Positions 29,837 to 38,411 are shown, counted from the stretch's first letter. The stretch: DNA of 64,000 nucleotides from Bradyrhizobium septentrionale (GCF_011516645.4 NZ_CP088285.1:2994501-3058500), one strand, 5' to 3'. Notes: a model not told the origin generated them from the letters alone. A program made the numbers and translations.

Positions 29837-30846
29837 GCGAGACGATCCTGACCGAACACCTCGCCGTTCGATTCGCCCGCATCGCGCTCGGCCATGTCGG
29901 CCGCGAATATCCGAACAAGCCGGATCATGTGCTGGCCGGGGCGCAGGACGCGCGCACGCCGCGCGAACTGCATCCGGTGTTCTTCGGCAGCTATGACTGG
30001 CATTCCTGCGTCCACAGCTACTGGATGCTCGCGCGGCTGTTGCGGCGATATCCGGCATTCGAAGCCGCGGATGATATCCGCGCTCTGTTCGACGCGCAGT
30101 TCGTTGCCGAGAAGATCGCGGCCGAATGCGCCTATCTCGCGGCTCCGACCGCGCGCGGCTTCAAGCGGCCCTATGGCTGGGGCTGGCTGTTGAAACTCGC
30201 GGCGGAGCTCTCATCGCTCGACGACATCAGCTGGCGCGAGCGGACTGCGCCGCTGGCCGAGATCTTCGCACAGCGCTTTCGCGATTTCCTGCCGCTCTCG
30301 ACGTATCCGGTGCGGGTCGGCACGCACTTCAACACCGCCTTCGGGCTTCGCATGGCTGCCGACTACGCCGCGGCGAGGCACGACGATGCGTTCGGCGCGC
30401 TGTTACGCCACACCGCGCTGCGCTGGTACGGCGCCGATCAGGATTGCCCCGCCTGGGGCGAGCCGAGCGGCGACGACTTCCAGTCGTCTGCGCTGATCGA
30501 AGCCGAATGCATGCGCCGGCTGCTCTCGCCCGGCGACTTCCTGCCCTGGTTCGACCGCTTCCTGCCGCGACTTCTCCAACACGAGCCGGCAACCCTGTTC
30601 CGGCCCGCCACGGTCACCGATCGGACCGACGGCAAGCTTGCGCATCTCGACGGGCTCAATCTCAGCCGCGCATGGTGTTGGCGGGCTCTGGCCGGCGCAT
30701 TGCCGGAGGCCGACGCTCGTCGTCCGATCCTGCAGGATGCTGCGCGGCGCCATCTCGACGCCGGCCTGCCGCATATCGCCGGCGACTATATGGGCGAACA
30801 TTGGCTGGCGAGTTTTGCGGTGCTGGCCATCGACGCTGAAGGCTGA
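29833..30846 (+). CDS. DUF2891 family protein
   Basis: This 337-residue soluble protein is recognised as DUF2891 from the N-terminal HPVFFGSYDWHSCVHSYWMLARLLRR segment and later GTHFNTAFGLRMAADYA and GEPSGDDFQSSALIEAECM. It is rich in Trp, His and aromatic residues and likely forms an alpha/alpha barrel, as glycoside-processing enzymes do; this is inference. No function is known. Its ATG overlaps the transporter stop (ATGA), so the two products probably act together. It converges with murU. Confidence 0.75.
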   Translation: MSETILTEHLAVRFARIALGHVGREYPNKPDHVLAGAQDARTPRELHPVFFGSYDWHSCVHSYWMLARLLRRYPAFEAADDIRALFDAQFVAEKIAAECAYLAAPTARGFKRPYGWGWLLKLAAELSSLDDISWRERTAPLAEIFAQRFRDFLPLSTYPVRVGTHFNTAFGLRMAADYAAARHDDAFGALLRHTALRWYGADQDCPAWGEPSGDDFQSSALIEAECMRRLLSPGDFLPWFDRFLPRLLQHEPATLFRPATVTDRTDGKLAHLDGLNLSRAWCWRALAGALPEADARRPILQDAARRHLDAGLPHIAGDYMGEHWLASFAVLAIDAEG

Positions 30847-30860
30847 CGGCAGCGAACGGC

Positions 30861-31607
30861 TTACGCGACGCTTTCCAGGAAAGCTTCTTCCGCGGCCAGG
30901 ATCGCGTCGGGGGTCCCGACATGCATCCAGACGCCGTCGAGGCGCAGGCCGAACAGCCGTTCCTGCTCGTTGACACGGTCGAACACCTTGGTCAGCGAGA
31001 ACTCGCCGGCCGGGGCGTCGGCGAACAGCGAAGGCGACATGATGGCGGCGCCGGCATAGACGAATGGCACCACCTGGTGCTCCCGCCGCTTGCGCAGCGC
31101 GCCGTCCGGCAACATCGAATAGTCGCCGCGGCCGCTATAGCCGATGCTCGAGGCGGTCGGCGCCATCAGCAGCAGGATATCCATCCGCGCCGGATCGAAG
31201 GCTTCCGCCAGCCGCGCCAGGTTGGAGCGCACGCCGTCGATCCACATCGTGTCGGCATTGAGATGGAAGAACGGCGCATCGCCGAGCAGCGGCAGCGCCT
31301 TCACGACCGCGCCGCCGGTGCCGAGCACCTCGTCGCGCTCATCGGAGATGATCACGCGCGGGCGGCTGCGGGTCTTGACGTGCTCGATGATCTGGTCGGG
31401 CAGATAATGCACGTTCACGACGGCTTCGCTGACGCCGGCGCCGGCGAGCTTGTCGAGCACATGGTCGAGCAGCGGCTGGCCGGCGACGCTCACCAGCGGC
31501 TTCGGCATCGTGTTGGTCAGCGGGCGCATGCGCACGCCGAGGCCCGCAGCGAGCACCATGGCCTTGTGGGGGGTGACGGGCATCTTCCGTATATTCTCGG
31601 TCATCAT
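30861..31607 (-). CDS. Sugar-1-phosphate nucleotidyltransferase (MurU-like)
   Basis: This 248-residue nucleotidyltransferase has the signature AMVLAAGLGVRMRPLTNTMPKPLVSVAGQPLLDH (about 16-49). Metal-binding Asp residues are in LNADTMW and near the C-terminal WMHVGTPDA. It resembles MurU (MurNAc-1-phosphate uridylyltransferase) and mannose-1-phosphate guanylyltransferases. The kinase-domain gene upstream resembles AmgK, MurU's partner in cell-wall sugar recycling in Pseudomonas, which favours the MurU reading. Start choice between two adjacent ATGs is open. Confidence 0.75.
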   Translation of the reverse strand: MMTENIRKMPVTPHKAMVLAAGLGVRMRPLTNTMPKPLVSVAGQPLLDHVLDKLAGAGVSEAVVNVHYLPDQIIEHVKTRSRPRVIISDERDEVLGTGGAVVKALPLLGDAPFFHLNADTMWIDGVRSNLARLAEAFDPARMDILLLMAPTASSIGYSGRGDYSMLPDGALRKRREHQVVPFVYAGAAIMSPSLFADAPAGEFSLTKVFDRVNEQERLFGLRLDGVWMHVGTPDAILAAEEAFLESVA

Positions 31608-31698
31608 CTCTCGGCGCCGATCATATCACGGCGATTCGGCAAGCACATCGATCAGACGCCATAGTCACCGGACATGACGGCCGTAAGACGGCAACAAC

Positions 31699-32019
31699 CT
31701 AGACGTCAGCAGCCTGTGCACCGCGTCTGGCAGTTTTCTTCTTCTTGTCGCCTTGTTTGAGGAAGTTGACGCCGATCTGGTCGCCGTTGACCCATGCCAG
31801 CTCGCAGCGGCGATAGGCCAATCCTGTGGACGACAGCAGCAGAAAAAACTCCTTCAGGTTCAGGCCCTCGACCGAGCCCTCGACGGTGAGCTTGGCGCCC
31901 GTCTCGGACACGTCTTCCATGGTGCAGTCGCGACGCCAGGTGCCGTCAATGCCCATCATGTGCGCGGCGATGCCGCGCTCAAACGTGACACGATCGCCCC
32001 TGCGTCGTTCCGTCGCCAT
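31699..32019 (-). CDS. PilZ-domain protein
   Basis: This is a 106-residue single-domain PilZ protein. The c-di-GMP-binding motifs are visible: the ERRRGDR arginine cluster at residues 4-10 and DVSETGAKL (DxSxxG) near residue 36. The C-terminal tail is Lys-rich (KKKKTARR). The ATG at 32019 has GGGA upstream; an in-frame start at 32052 is weaker. It lies between the tsaE-kinase fusion and the murU-like gene on the same strand, so c-di-GMP could touch this operon, but this is inference. Confidence 0.8.
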   Translation of the reverse strand: MATERRRGDRVTFERGIAAHMMGIDGTWRRDCTMEDVSETGAKLTVEGSVEGLNLKEFFLLLSSTGLAYRRCELAWVNGDQIGVNFLKQGDKKKKTARRGAQAADV

Positions 32020-32106
32020 CGTGTGGTCCCGCTCCCGATCCGGCCGCGCCATTGATGAGGTGCGGCCTCGGCAACCTTAGGGGACCTGAGGCTAATAACC
32101 CGTAAA

Positions 32107-33630
32107 CTACGGTACTGGGGGAGGGACGTTGGCCGTGTACCAGATGCGGAAGCTGGTCAGCGCGGGGTGGGCCAGCGACCTTTCGAGATAGGTCCAGATC
32201 CGCGGCTGGTGCTTGAGATATTGCGGCTTGCCGTCGCGGCGGTTGAGCCGCGCAAAGGTGCCGAGCAGGCGGGTGTTCCGCTGCGCGGACATGATCGCAT
32301 AGAGCTCGGCAAAGGCGGCCGGATCGAAGTTTTCGTCGGTCGCGCGCCGCGCCTTGATGTAGCGGGTCAGCAGCGACAGTTCGAGCTGTTCGGGCACGTC
32401 GATTCGCGCATCCTGCAGCAGCGACACCACGTCATAGGCCGCCGGGCCAAGCAGCGCGTCCTGGAAGTCGATGATTCCGACGCGCAGGATGCCGGTGCGC
32501 TCGGCAAGCCAGATGATGTTCGGCGAATGGAAGTCGCGGATCACCCAGGTCTGCGGTGCCGCGGCGGGCTTCTCCAGCAGTCCCCGCCACATCCCGAGAA
32601 AATCGGCGCGGAGCTCCTCGCTTGGCTGCACGCCGCGGTCGGGCAGGTACCATTCCAGCATCAGCCCGATCTCGATGAGCCAGGCGTCGATATCGAACAC
32701 CGGGATGTCGTAGCTTTCGTCCGATGTCAGCGGCAGCGTGTCGGGCAGCACCTCGCGATGCAGCGCCGCCAGCATGTCGACGGCGGCCTCGTAGCGCTCG
32801 GTGATCGGCTGTGGCGGGTCGCCCTCGATCACGCCTTCGGCGCCGAGATCCTCGGTGATGAGGAAGCCGGTTTCGAGGTCGGTATGCCGGATCGCGGGCG
32901 CGGAGAAGCCATGCTTGCGCAGGCCGTTTCCGATCGCGACGAACGGCCGGACGTCTTCGGCGAGATGCACCGCCGCGCTGTACGGCCGGCCGTTGTAGAT
33001 CGCCGGGCCGTCGGGGCGGCGCGGCGAGTTCATCAGGATTACGGTGCCGTCGTCGGTGCGCAGCCGCGCATAGGAGCGCGTCGAGGCATCGCCCGGCATG
33101 CGTTCGCGCCGGGCATTGAGGAAGCCCGCGCGATCGAGGAACTGGCGCAGCTCGTTGAGCCGCGCGACCTTTGCCGCGCCCTTGCCATGGCCGGTGATCT
33201 CGGCCGCGCGTGCCGCCGATCCGAGCGCCGGGCGGTGCGTGAATGCAATGTCGATGCGATCCGCGGGCATCGCGCCGGGCGCGCGTTCCGGCCACTCGAT
33301 CAGCGCTACGATGTCGTCGGGCAGCGGCGCCAGCCCGATCTCCTCGAGTTCGCTTGGGTCGTTGATGCGGTAGAGGTCGGCATGCACCAGCGGAAACGAC
33401 GGCAGCTCGTAGCTCTGTGCCAGCGTGAAGGTCGGGCTCGGCACTTCCAGCGTGTCGTCGGTGGCGAGGTAGCGGATCAGCGCGCGGGCGGCCGCGGTCT
33501 TGCCGGCGCCGAGGTCGCCCGACAGCGTGACGACGTCGCCGGCACCGATCAGGAGCGCGAGATCGGCCATCAGGTCCGCTGTCGCGGTTTCGTTCGCGAG
33601 CGCCACGGAGAATGTCGAGGTCGCCGTCAT
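32107..33630 (-). CDS. tsaE: TsaE - aminoglycoside-phosphotransferase-like (AmgK-like) fusion
   Basis: This 507-residue protein fuses two enzymes. Residues 1-150 are TsaE, the ATPase of the t6A37 tRNA modification complex, with Walker A GDLGAGKT at 38-45 and the conserved SPTFTLAQSYE and LIEWPER motifs. Residues 155-507 are a choline/aminoglycoside kinase fold, with the catalytic loop IRDFHSPN at 364-371 and metal motif IIDFQDA at 386-392. The kinase half resembles AmgK (MurNAc/GlcNAc anomeric kinase). It overlaps divL by four bases upstream. Confidence 0.88.
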   Translation of the reverse strand: MTATSTFSVALANETATADLMADLALLIGAGDVVTLSGDLGAGKTAAARALIRYLATDDTLEVPSPTFTLAQSYELPSFPLVHADLYRINDPSELEEIGLAPLPDDIVALIEWPERAPGAMPADRIDIAFTHRPALGSAARAAEITGHGKGAAKVARLNELRQFLDRAGFLNARRERMPGDASTRSYARLRTDDGTVILMNSPRRPDGPAIYNGRPYSAAVHLAEDVRPFVAIGNGLRKHGFSAPAIRHTDLETGFLITEDLGAEGVIEGDPPQPITERYEAAVDMLAALHREVLPDTLPLTSDESYDIPVFDIDAWLIEIGLMLEWYLPDRGVQPSEELRADFLGMWRGLLEKPAAAPQTWVIRDFHSPNIIWLAERTGILRVGIIDFQDALLGPAAYDVVSLLQDARIDVPEQLELSLLTRYIKARRATDENFDPAAFAELYAIMSAQRNTRLLGTFARLNRRDGKPQYLKHQPRIWTYLERSLAHPALTSFRIWYTANVPPPVP

Positions 33631-36137
33631 TCTGCGGCGTTGCGATGGGCGGTCTGGTCGATCGGGAAGTCGCAGGTCACGGTCGTGCCGCGGCCTACGG
33701 TCGAATCGACCCGCACCCGTCCGCCATGCAGTTCGACGAAGGAGCGCACCAGCGACAGGCCGAGCCCGGCGCCGCGATGCCGCGAGCCGTGGGAATGGCT
33801 CTCGAACCAGTTGAACACCTTGTCGCGCATCTCGGCGGGAATGCCGGGACCGGCATCGGTCACCGCAAACACCACGCTGTGCTCGGTGCGGTGCGCGCTG
33901 ATCGTGACGGTGGCGTCATGCGGCGAGAAGCCGACCGCGTTGGCGAGCAGATTGTAGAGCACCTGCACCACGCGCCGCTCGTCGCCGACGAAGGCGCCGA
34001 TGTCGGGCGCGATATCGACCTTCAGCGTGATGCGGTCGGTCGCCAGCCGATCCTGGATGCCTTCGGCGGCGGCCTCGATCGTTTGGCCGATATTGACCGG
34101 ACCGAGCTCTAGCTTCATCGCGCCGGCGTCGATGGTGGCGAGATCGAGGATGTTGTTGGTCAGCGCCAGCAGCGCGTTGGTCGATTTGGTGACGTAGTCG
34201 AGATATTCGGCCTGCTTCGGCGTCAGCGGCCCGGTCGAGGGATCGCTGAGGAAATGCGCGAAGCCGATGATGGTGGTGAGCGGCGCGCGCAGCTCGTAGG
34301 AGACGTGGTGGACGAAATCCACCTTCATCTGGTCGGCGGTTTCCAGCGCCTCGTTGCGCTCGCGCAGCGCCCGCTCGACATTCTCGGTGTCGGTGATGTC
34401 CTGGAAGGCGAGCAAGGTCTTGCCGTCGGGCAGCGGGATGGTCATGCAATTCAGCACGCTGCCGTCCTTGCGCTCCAGCTTCAGCGCGACCTGGGCGCGG
34501 TTCTCGATCGCGGTGATCTGCTCGCGCAGCGTCCGCCAGGTCAGGGCATCGTCGAACAGCGGCCTGCACAATGCTTCCACCGCCTCGATATGCGGCTCGC
34601 CCTGCAGCGCATCGGCCGGCAGCTTCCACATCTTGGCGAACGGCGGGTTGAACAGCTCGGCGCGGCCGTTGCTGCCGAACACCGCGACCGCTTCGCCGAG
34701 ATTGTCGAGGGTTTCGCGCTGCACCCGCGTCAGGCGGTCATAGCGGCGCGCGAGGTCGAGGCTCTCGGTGACGTTGTCGAACAGATAGGTGACGCCGCCC
34801 TCGAGGTTCGGCGTGGTGACGACGCTGATGGCGCGGCCGTCAGGCAGGAACCAGGTGTAGGTCTCGGATTCGACCGCGCGATAGGCCTCGTGCAGCTTGG
34901 CCTTCCAGGCACGGAAATCCGGTTGCTCCGGCAGCTTGCGGTTGGCGCGCAGCCGGTCCAGCACACTGGAATCGTCGGGATTGCTGTCGAGGAAGGCCTG
35001 GTCGAGGCCCCACAGCCGGCGGTAGGACTCGTTGTAGAAGGTGAGCCGCCGGTCGGCATCGAACACCGCGACGCCCGAGGACAATTGGTCGAGGGTACGC
35101 CGGTGTGCTTCGACCATCCGCGCGATCGCCGCGCGCAGCGCCGCGGCCTCGCTGGCGTCGATCGCGATCCCGGCGCTGCCGCCGGAGAGTTTCAGCGCCT
35201 GCACGTCGTAGATCCGCCGCTCGCCGCTGACCACGATCGGCAGCCGTGCGGTATAATTGGCATTGTCGTTCAGCGCGCGGGTCAATTCGGTGCGCTGGTC
35301 GCTTTCGAGCAGCTCGAGATTGCGTTGCAGCGCATCGGACACGCTCTTGCCCTCGGTGGCACGGACATAGGCTGCGTTGGCATAGCGCAGATTGCCCTCG
35401 AGGCTCTTGGCCCAGATCGGCCACGGCGCGGCGGCGGCGAAATCGCGCAGCAGCTCGGTCTCCTCCTGCAGCGTCTTGTAGCGCAGGTTGGATTCGGCGA
35501 GATCGCGGCGCAGGCCGCCGAGCTCGCGGATCCGCACAATGGCCTGGCCGCCGATCGCGCGACCCATCGCCTCGATGGCGCGGCCGGCCGATGTCGAGAG
35601 GTTGAGCAGGAACGCCTCGCCCTTTTCGCGCAGCGCGTCGACCGCGTGATCCATCTGCAGCGCCGGCTCGGGCGGCAGCCAGGTTCCGAAGGCGAGGACG
35701 CGCTGCGGCGAGCCTTCCTGCGACATCACCAGCGAGGTATCGCCTGAGATCTGCGGCCGGTTGTCGCCCGCGGCCCACGAGATCAGGACCTGCGGCTCGA
35801 CGAACAGCAGCGCGCGCAGCCGGTCCGACTGCGCCTGCAGGTCCGAAATCTCGGACTGCAGCTGCTCCTCGTTCCTCGTCGCGCGCAGGCGGGTGCGCAT
35901 CAAAAGGATCGCGGCGACGGCGGAAAAGCCGACCAGCGCAAACGACGTCGCGAGGACCGCGACCTCCTGATGATTGAAGCCGAAATGATCCGACATCGCC
36001 TGGGCCACCAGGCTCTCGGCGGCAAACGACGTGCGGGCCGGCAGCAGTGCGGTGATGGCGAGCCCAAGCAGGCCGTCGCGCGCCAGTGAGGTGCATGACA
36101 GCAGGGTTCGACGCATTGCCGCGACTACGCCCGACAT
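33627..36137 (-). CDS. divL: DivL-type PAS sensor pseudokinase
   Basis: This 836-residue membrane protein has two N-terminal hydrophobic segments (about 23-42 and 57-80) and a coiled coil at 85-115. Three PAS-like domains follow at roughly 225-335, 345-460 and 470-590, then a histidine-kinase-type catalytic region. The H-box reads HVSYELRAPLTTIIG, with Tyr614 exactly where the phospho-accepting His should be, as in Caulobacter DivL. ATP-binding boxes NLLANAVGFSP, TDAGPGIP and GAGLGLSLV are present. The start at 36137 has GGGG seven bases upstream; longer in-frame starts are unlikely. DivL controls CckA-CtrA signalling in the cell cycle. Confidence 0.85.
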   Translation of the reverse strand: MSGVVAAMRRTLLSCTSLARDGLLGLAITALLPARTSFAAESLVAQAMSDHFGFNHQEVAVLATSFALVGFSAVAAILLMRTRLRATRNEEQLQSEISDLQAQSDRLRALLFVEPQVLISWAAGDNRPQISGDTSLVMSQEGSPQRVLAFGTWLPPEPALQMDHAVDALREKGEAFLLNLSTSAGRAIEAMGRAIGGQAIVRIRELGGLRRDLAESNLRYKTLQEETELLRDFAAAAPWPIWAKSLEGNLRYANAAYVRATEGKSVSDALQRNLELLESDQRTELTRALNDNANYTARLPIVVSGERRIYDVQALKLSGGSAGIAIDASEAAALRAAIARMVEAHRRTLDQLSSGVAVFDADRRLTFYNESYRRLWGLDQAFLDSNPDDSSVLDRLRANRKLPEQPDFRAWKAKLHEAYRAVESETYTWFLPDGRAISVVTTPNLEGGVTYLFDNVTESLDLARRYDRLTRVQRETLDNLGEAVAVFGSNGRAELFNPPFAKMWKLPADALQGEPHIEAVEALCRPLFDDALTWRTLREQITAIENRAQVALKLERKDGSVLNCMTIPLPDGKTLLAFQDITDTENVERALRERNEALETADQMKVDFVHHVSYELRAPLTTIIGFAHFLSDPSTGPLTPKQAEYLDYVTKSTNALLALTNNILDLATIDAGAMKLELGPVNIGQTIEAAAEGIQDRLATDRITLKVDIAPDIGAFVGDERRVVQVLYNLLANAVGFSPHDATVTISAHRTEHSVVFAVTDAGPGIPAEMRDKVFNWFESHSHGSRHRGAGLGLSLVRSFVELHGGRVRVDSTVGRGTTVTCDFPIDQTAHRNAAE

Positions 36138-36164
36138 ATGTTGCCCCAGAACGCACAAACCCCA

Positions 36165-36236
36165 GGCATGATCCGGAAAAGAGGAGACCGGTGTTCCCTC
36201 ACGGCAAACGTATAACGTTCGTCCGGGGATCATGCC
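36165..36236. repeat. Dispersed inverted repeat (family E, copy 2) upstream of divL
   Basis: The ends GGCATGATCC and GGATCATGCC are inverted and match copies at 2626-2672 and 38358-38403. The interior carries AACGTATAACGTT. It starts 28 bases before the divL ATG and so lies in the probable divL leader. Confidence 0.65.
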
Positions 36237-36279
36237 CAAGCAGGACCCAGATAGCCCGACGAAGACCCCCGTCGTGCTC

Positions 36280-36394
36280 GAATCAAACCAGAATAGTCCC
36301 AACGGGACTCGGCGAGTAAGAGTCCAGACCGTGAACGCAGAATCCGCTGTGAAAAAATGCACACGGGCGGTGTGGATTTTACGCGAATTGACTC
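36280..36394. promoter_or_regulatory. Cluster of five GANTC (CcrM) sites upstream of divL
   Basis: GANTC occurs at 36280 (GAATC), 36306 (GACTC), 36320 (GAGTC), 36340 (GAATC) and 36390 (GACTC). GANTC is the CcrM methylation site that times transcription of cell-cycle genes in alphaproteobacteria. A small hairpin, AGTCCC/GGGACT, overlaps the second site. The rest of the 328-base gap shows no gene. Confidence 0.5.
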
Positions 36395-36465
36395 CGTATT
36401 CGCGCGGGGGCTCGCGCGAGCAGCGTGATCTTTCGGAGTAGTCCGCACACTTCTCCGGTCGTCTT

Positions 36466-36924
36466 CTAGCGTCCGGTCGAGCCGAAGCCGCCGCTGCCGC
36501 GTTCGGTTGACGACAGCACGTCAACCGGAACCAGTTCGGCCCGGGTGACCGGCGCGATTACCATTTGCGCGATGCGCTCGCCGCGCCGGATCGAAAACGG
36601 CTCGTGGCCGTGATTGATCAGGAGCACGTTGATCTCGCCGCGATAGTCGGCGTCGATCGTGCCGGGCGAGTTCAGCACGGTGATACCGTATTTGGCGGCC
36701 AGGCCGGAGCGCGGCCGCACCTGCGCCTCGTAGCCCGGCGGCAGCGCGATCGTCAGCCCGGTCGGAACCATCTCGTAGCGTCCCGGCAGCAGAATCAGCG
36801 GCGCCGACCGCGGCACCGCGGCCAGCAGGTCGAGCCCGGCGGCCTCGCTGGTCTGATAGATCGGCAGCAGAAGATCTGCGCCATGCGGCAATTGGTGGAC
36901 TTCAATCTTGATGGTGGCGCTCAC
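36466..36924 (-). CDS. dut: dUTP diphosphatase
   Basis: This trimeric dUTPase has 152 residues and keeps uracil out of DNA while supplying dUMP. All five motifs are visible: AGLDLLAA (I), [12 protein letters not shown] (III region), [14 protein letters not shown] (containing the catalytic Asp and Tyr), [10 protein letters not shown] (IV) and the C-terminal [10 protein letters not shown] (V). The ATG overlaps the coaBC stop by four bases. The coaBC-dut pairing is common in proteobacteria. Confidence 0.96.
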   Translation of the reverse strand: MSATIKIEVHQLPHGADLLLPIYQTSEAAGLDLLAAVPRSAPLILLPGRYEMVPTGLTIALPPGYEAQVRPRSGLAAKYGITVLNSPGTIDADYRGEINVLLINHGHEPFSIRRGERIAQMVIAPVTRAELVPVDVLSSTERGSGGFGSTGR

Positions 36925-38345
36925 GATGCGGTTCCTACGGCTCTTGCGATGCGCGACACCAGCGCGGTCGCGACTTCCTCCTTGGTCATGACAGGCCAGG
37001 AGTCGACGGTGACGTCCTTGCCCTCGCGCGAGAGCAAATGAACGGTATTGCGGTCGCCGCCCATCACGCCGGTCGCCGGCGAGACGTCGTTGGCGACGAT
37101 CCAGTCGCAGCCCTTGCGCGCGAACTTCGCCTTGGCGTTCTCGATCAGATGCTCGGTCTCGGCGGCAAAGCCGATCACCAGCGGCGGCCGCTTTTCCTTC
37201 AGCTTCGAAATCGTCGCGAGGATGTCGGGGTTCTCGACCAGCTGCAGCGGCGGCATGCCGGCCGAGGTCTTTTTCAGTTTCTGGCTGCCTTCGTTGGCGA
37301 CCCGCCAGTCGGCGACCGCGGCGGCGAAGATCGCGACGTCGACCGGCAACGCCGCCTCGACCCGGTGCAGCATGTCGCGCGCGGACTCCACCCGCATGAC
37401 AGAGATGCCTTGCGGATCGCCGAGATCGACCGGGCCGGTCACCAGCACGACCTCGGCGCCGGCGGCGCGGGCGGCGGCGGCGATGGCAAAGCCCTGCTTG
37501 CCGGACGAACGGTTGGCGATGTAGCGGACCGGATCGATCGCCTCATGGGTCGGGCCGGCCGTGATCAGCACACGCTTGCCGGCGAGCGGGCGCGGCTGCG
37601 GCGGCCGCAGCATGCGGTCGGCGGCGGCGGCGATCTCGGTCGGCTCGGCCATCCGCCCGACGCCGGCCTCGCCCGCCTCCGCCATCTCGCCGGCATTGGG
37701 GCCGACGGTATGGACGCCGTCGCGGCGGAGCTGAAGCACATTGCGGCGGGTGGCCGGGTTGTTCCACATCAGCGGATTCATCGCCGGCGCCAGCAGGATC
37801 GGCCGGTTGGCCGCGAGAAGCGTGGCGGTGGCGAGATCGTCGGCATGGCCTTGGGCCATCTTGGCCATCAGATCTGCGGTCGCCGGCGCCACCACGATCA
37901 GATCGCAATCCCGCGCCAGGCGGATATGGCCGGCGTCGAACTCGCTCTCGGCGTCGAACAGGTCGGTGTAGACGCGCTCATGCGACAGCGCGCTGGCGGC
38001 GAGCGGGGTGACGAATTGCTGGGCCGCCTTGGTCAGCACGCAGCGGACCTGGATGTGCCGATCCTTGAGCCGCCGGATCAGATCCAGCGCCTTGTAGGCC
38101 GCAATCCCGCCGCCGATGATCAGGGTGACACGGGGCTCGCCGGCTGCGCTGGCGGCGCGTGGAACAGGGGCTGTGACTGTCGTGGAACCCGCGCCGGGCG
38201 TCTGTACGGGCTCCGTGCCGCCTTCCGCGAGCTCGCGGAGGATGACCCGGATTTCCTCCTCGACCGAGCGGCCGTTTTTGGCAGAGCGCAGCCGCAGATA
38301 GGCCTTCAGCGCGTCGTCGAGTTTGCGGATGGTCAGGCTGGCCAT
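36921..38345 (-). CDS. coaBC: FitA-like RHH domain fused to CoaBC (phosphopantothenoylcysteine synthetase/decarboxylase)
   Basis: CoaBC makes 4'-phosphopantetheine from phosphopantothenate. In this 474-residue protein the CoaC flavoprotein part runs from about residue 72 ([20 protein letters not shown]), with catalytic His140 and APAMNPLMW at 186-194. The CoaB part from about 250 has AAVADW and KLKKTS. Residues 1-41 are extra: [18 protein letters not shown], then [12 protein letters not shown], a close match to FitA-type ribbon-helix-helix antitoxins. A Pro/Ala/Thr-rich linker joins them. I find no ATG, GTG or TTG in frame between residues 42 and 80, and GAGGG lies eight bases before the ATG, so the fusion is needed for translation. 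Confidence 0.9.
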   Translation of the reverse strand: MASLTIRKLDDALKAYLRLRSAKNGRSVEEEIRVILRELAEGGTEPVQTPGAGSTTVTAPVPRAASAAGEPRVTLIIGGGIAAYKALDLIRRLKDRHIQVRCVLTKAAQQFVTPLAASALSHERVYTDLFDAESEFDAGHIRLARDCDLIVVAPATADLMAKMAQGHADDLATATLLAANRPILLAPAMNPLMWNNPATRRNVLQLRRDGVHTVGPNAGEMAEAGEAGVGRMAEPTEIAAAADRMLRPPQPRPLAGKRVLITAGPTHEAIDPVRYIANRSSGKQGFAIAAAARAAGAEVVLVTGPVDLGDPQGISVMRVESARDMLHRVEAALPVDVAIFAAAVADWRVANEGSQKLKKTSAGMPPLQLVENPDILATISKLKEKRPPLVIGFAAETEHLIENAKAKFARKGCDWIVANDVSPATGVMGGDRNTVHLLSREGKDVTVDSWPVMTKEEVATALVSRIARAVGTAS

Positions 38346-38357
38346 GGCATGCCCTCA

Positions 38358-38403
38358 GGCATGATCCGGAAAAGTGTGCAGCGGTTTTCCGAAGAGATCA
38401 TGC
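38358..38403. repeat. Dispersed inverted repeat (family E, copy 3) upstream of coaBC
   Basis: The element has GGCATGATCCGGAAAAG at one end and GATCATGC at the other, matching copies at 2626-2672 and 36165-36236. It ends 13 bases from the coaBC ATG, so it would form a hairpin in the mRNA next to the ribosome site. Confidence 0.65.
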
Positions 38404-38411
38404 TCAAACAA

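Noticed and set aside
28900..30846. 648-codon frame spanning the transporter and DUF2891 genes
   Set aside because: Its second half is the real DUF2891 frame, but its first half is an out-of-frame reading of the transporter; the ATG at 29833 is the right start.
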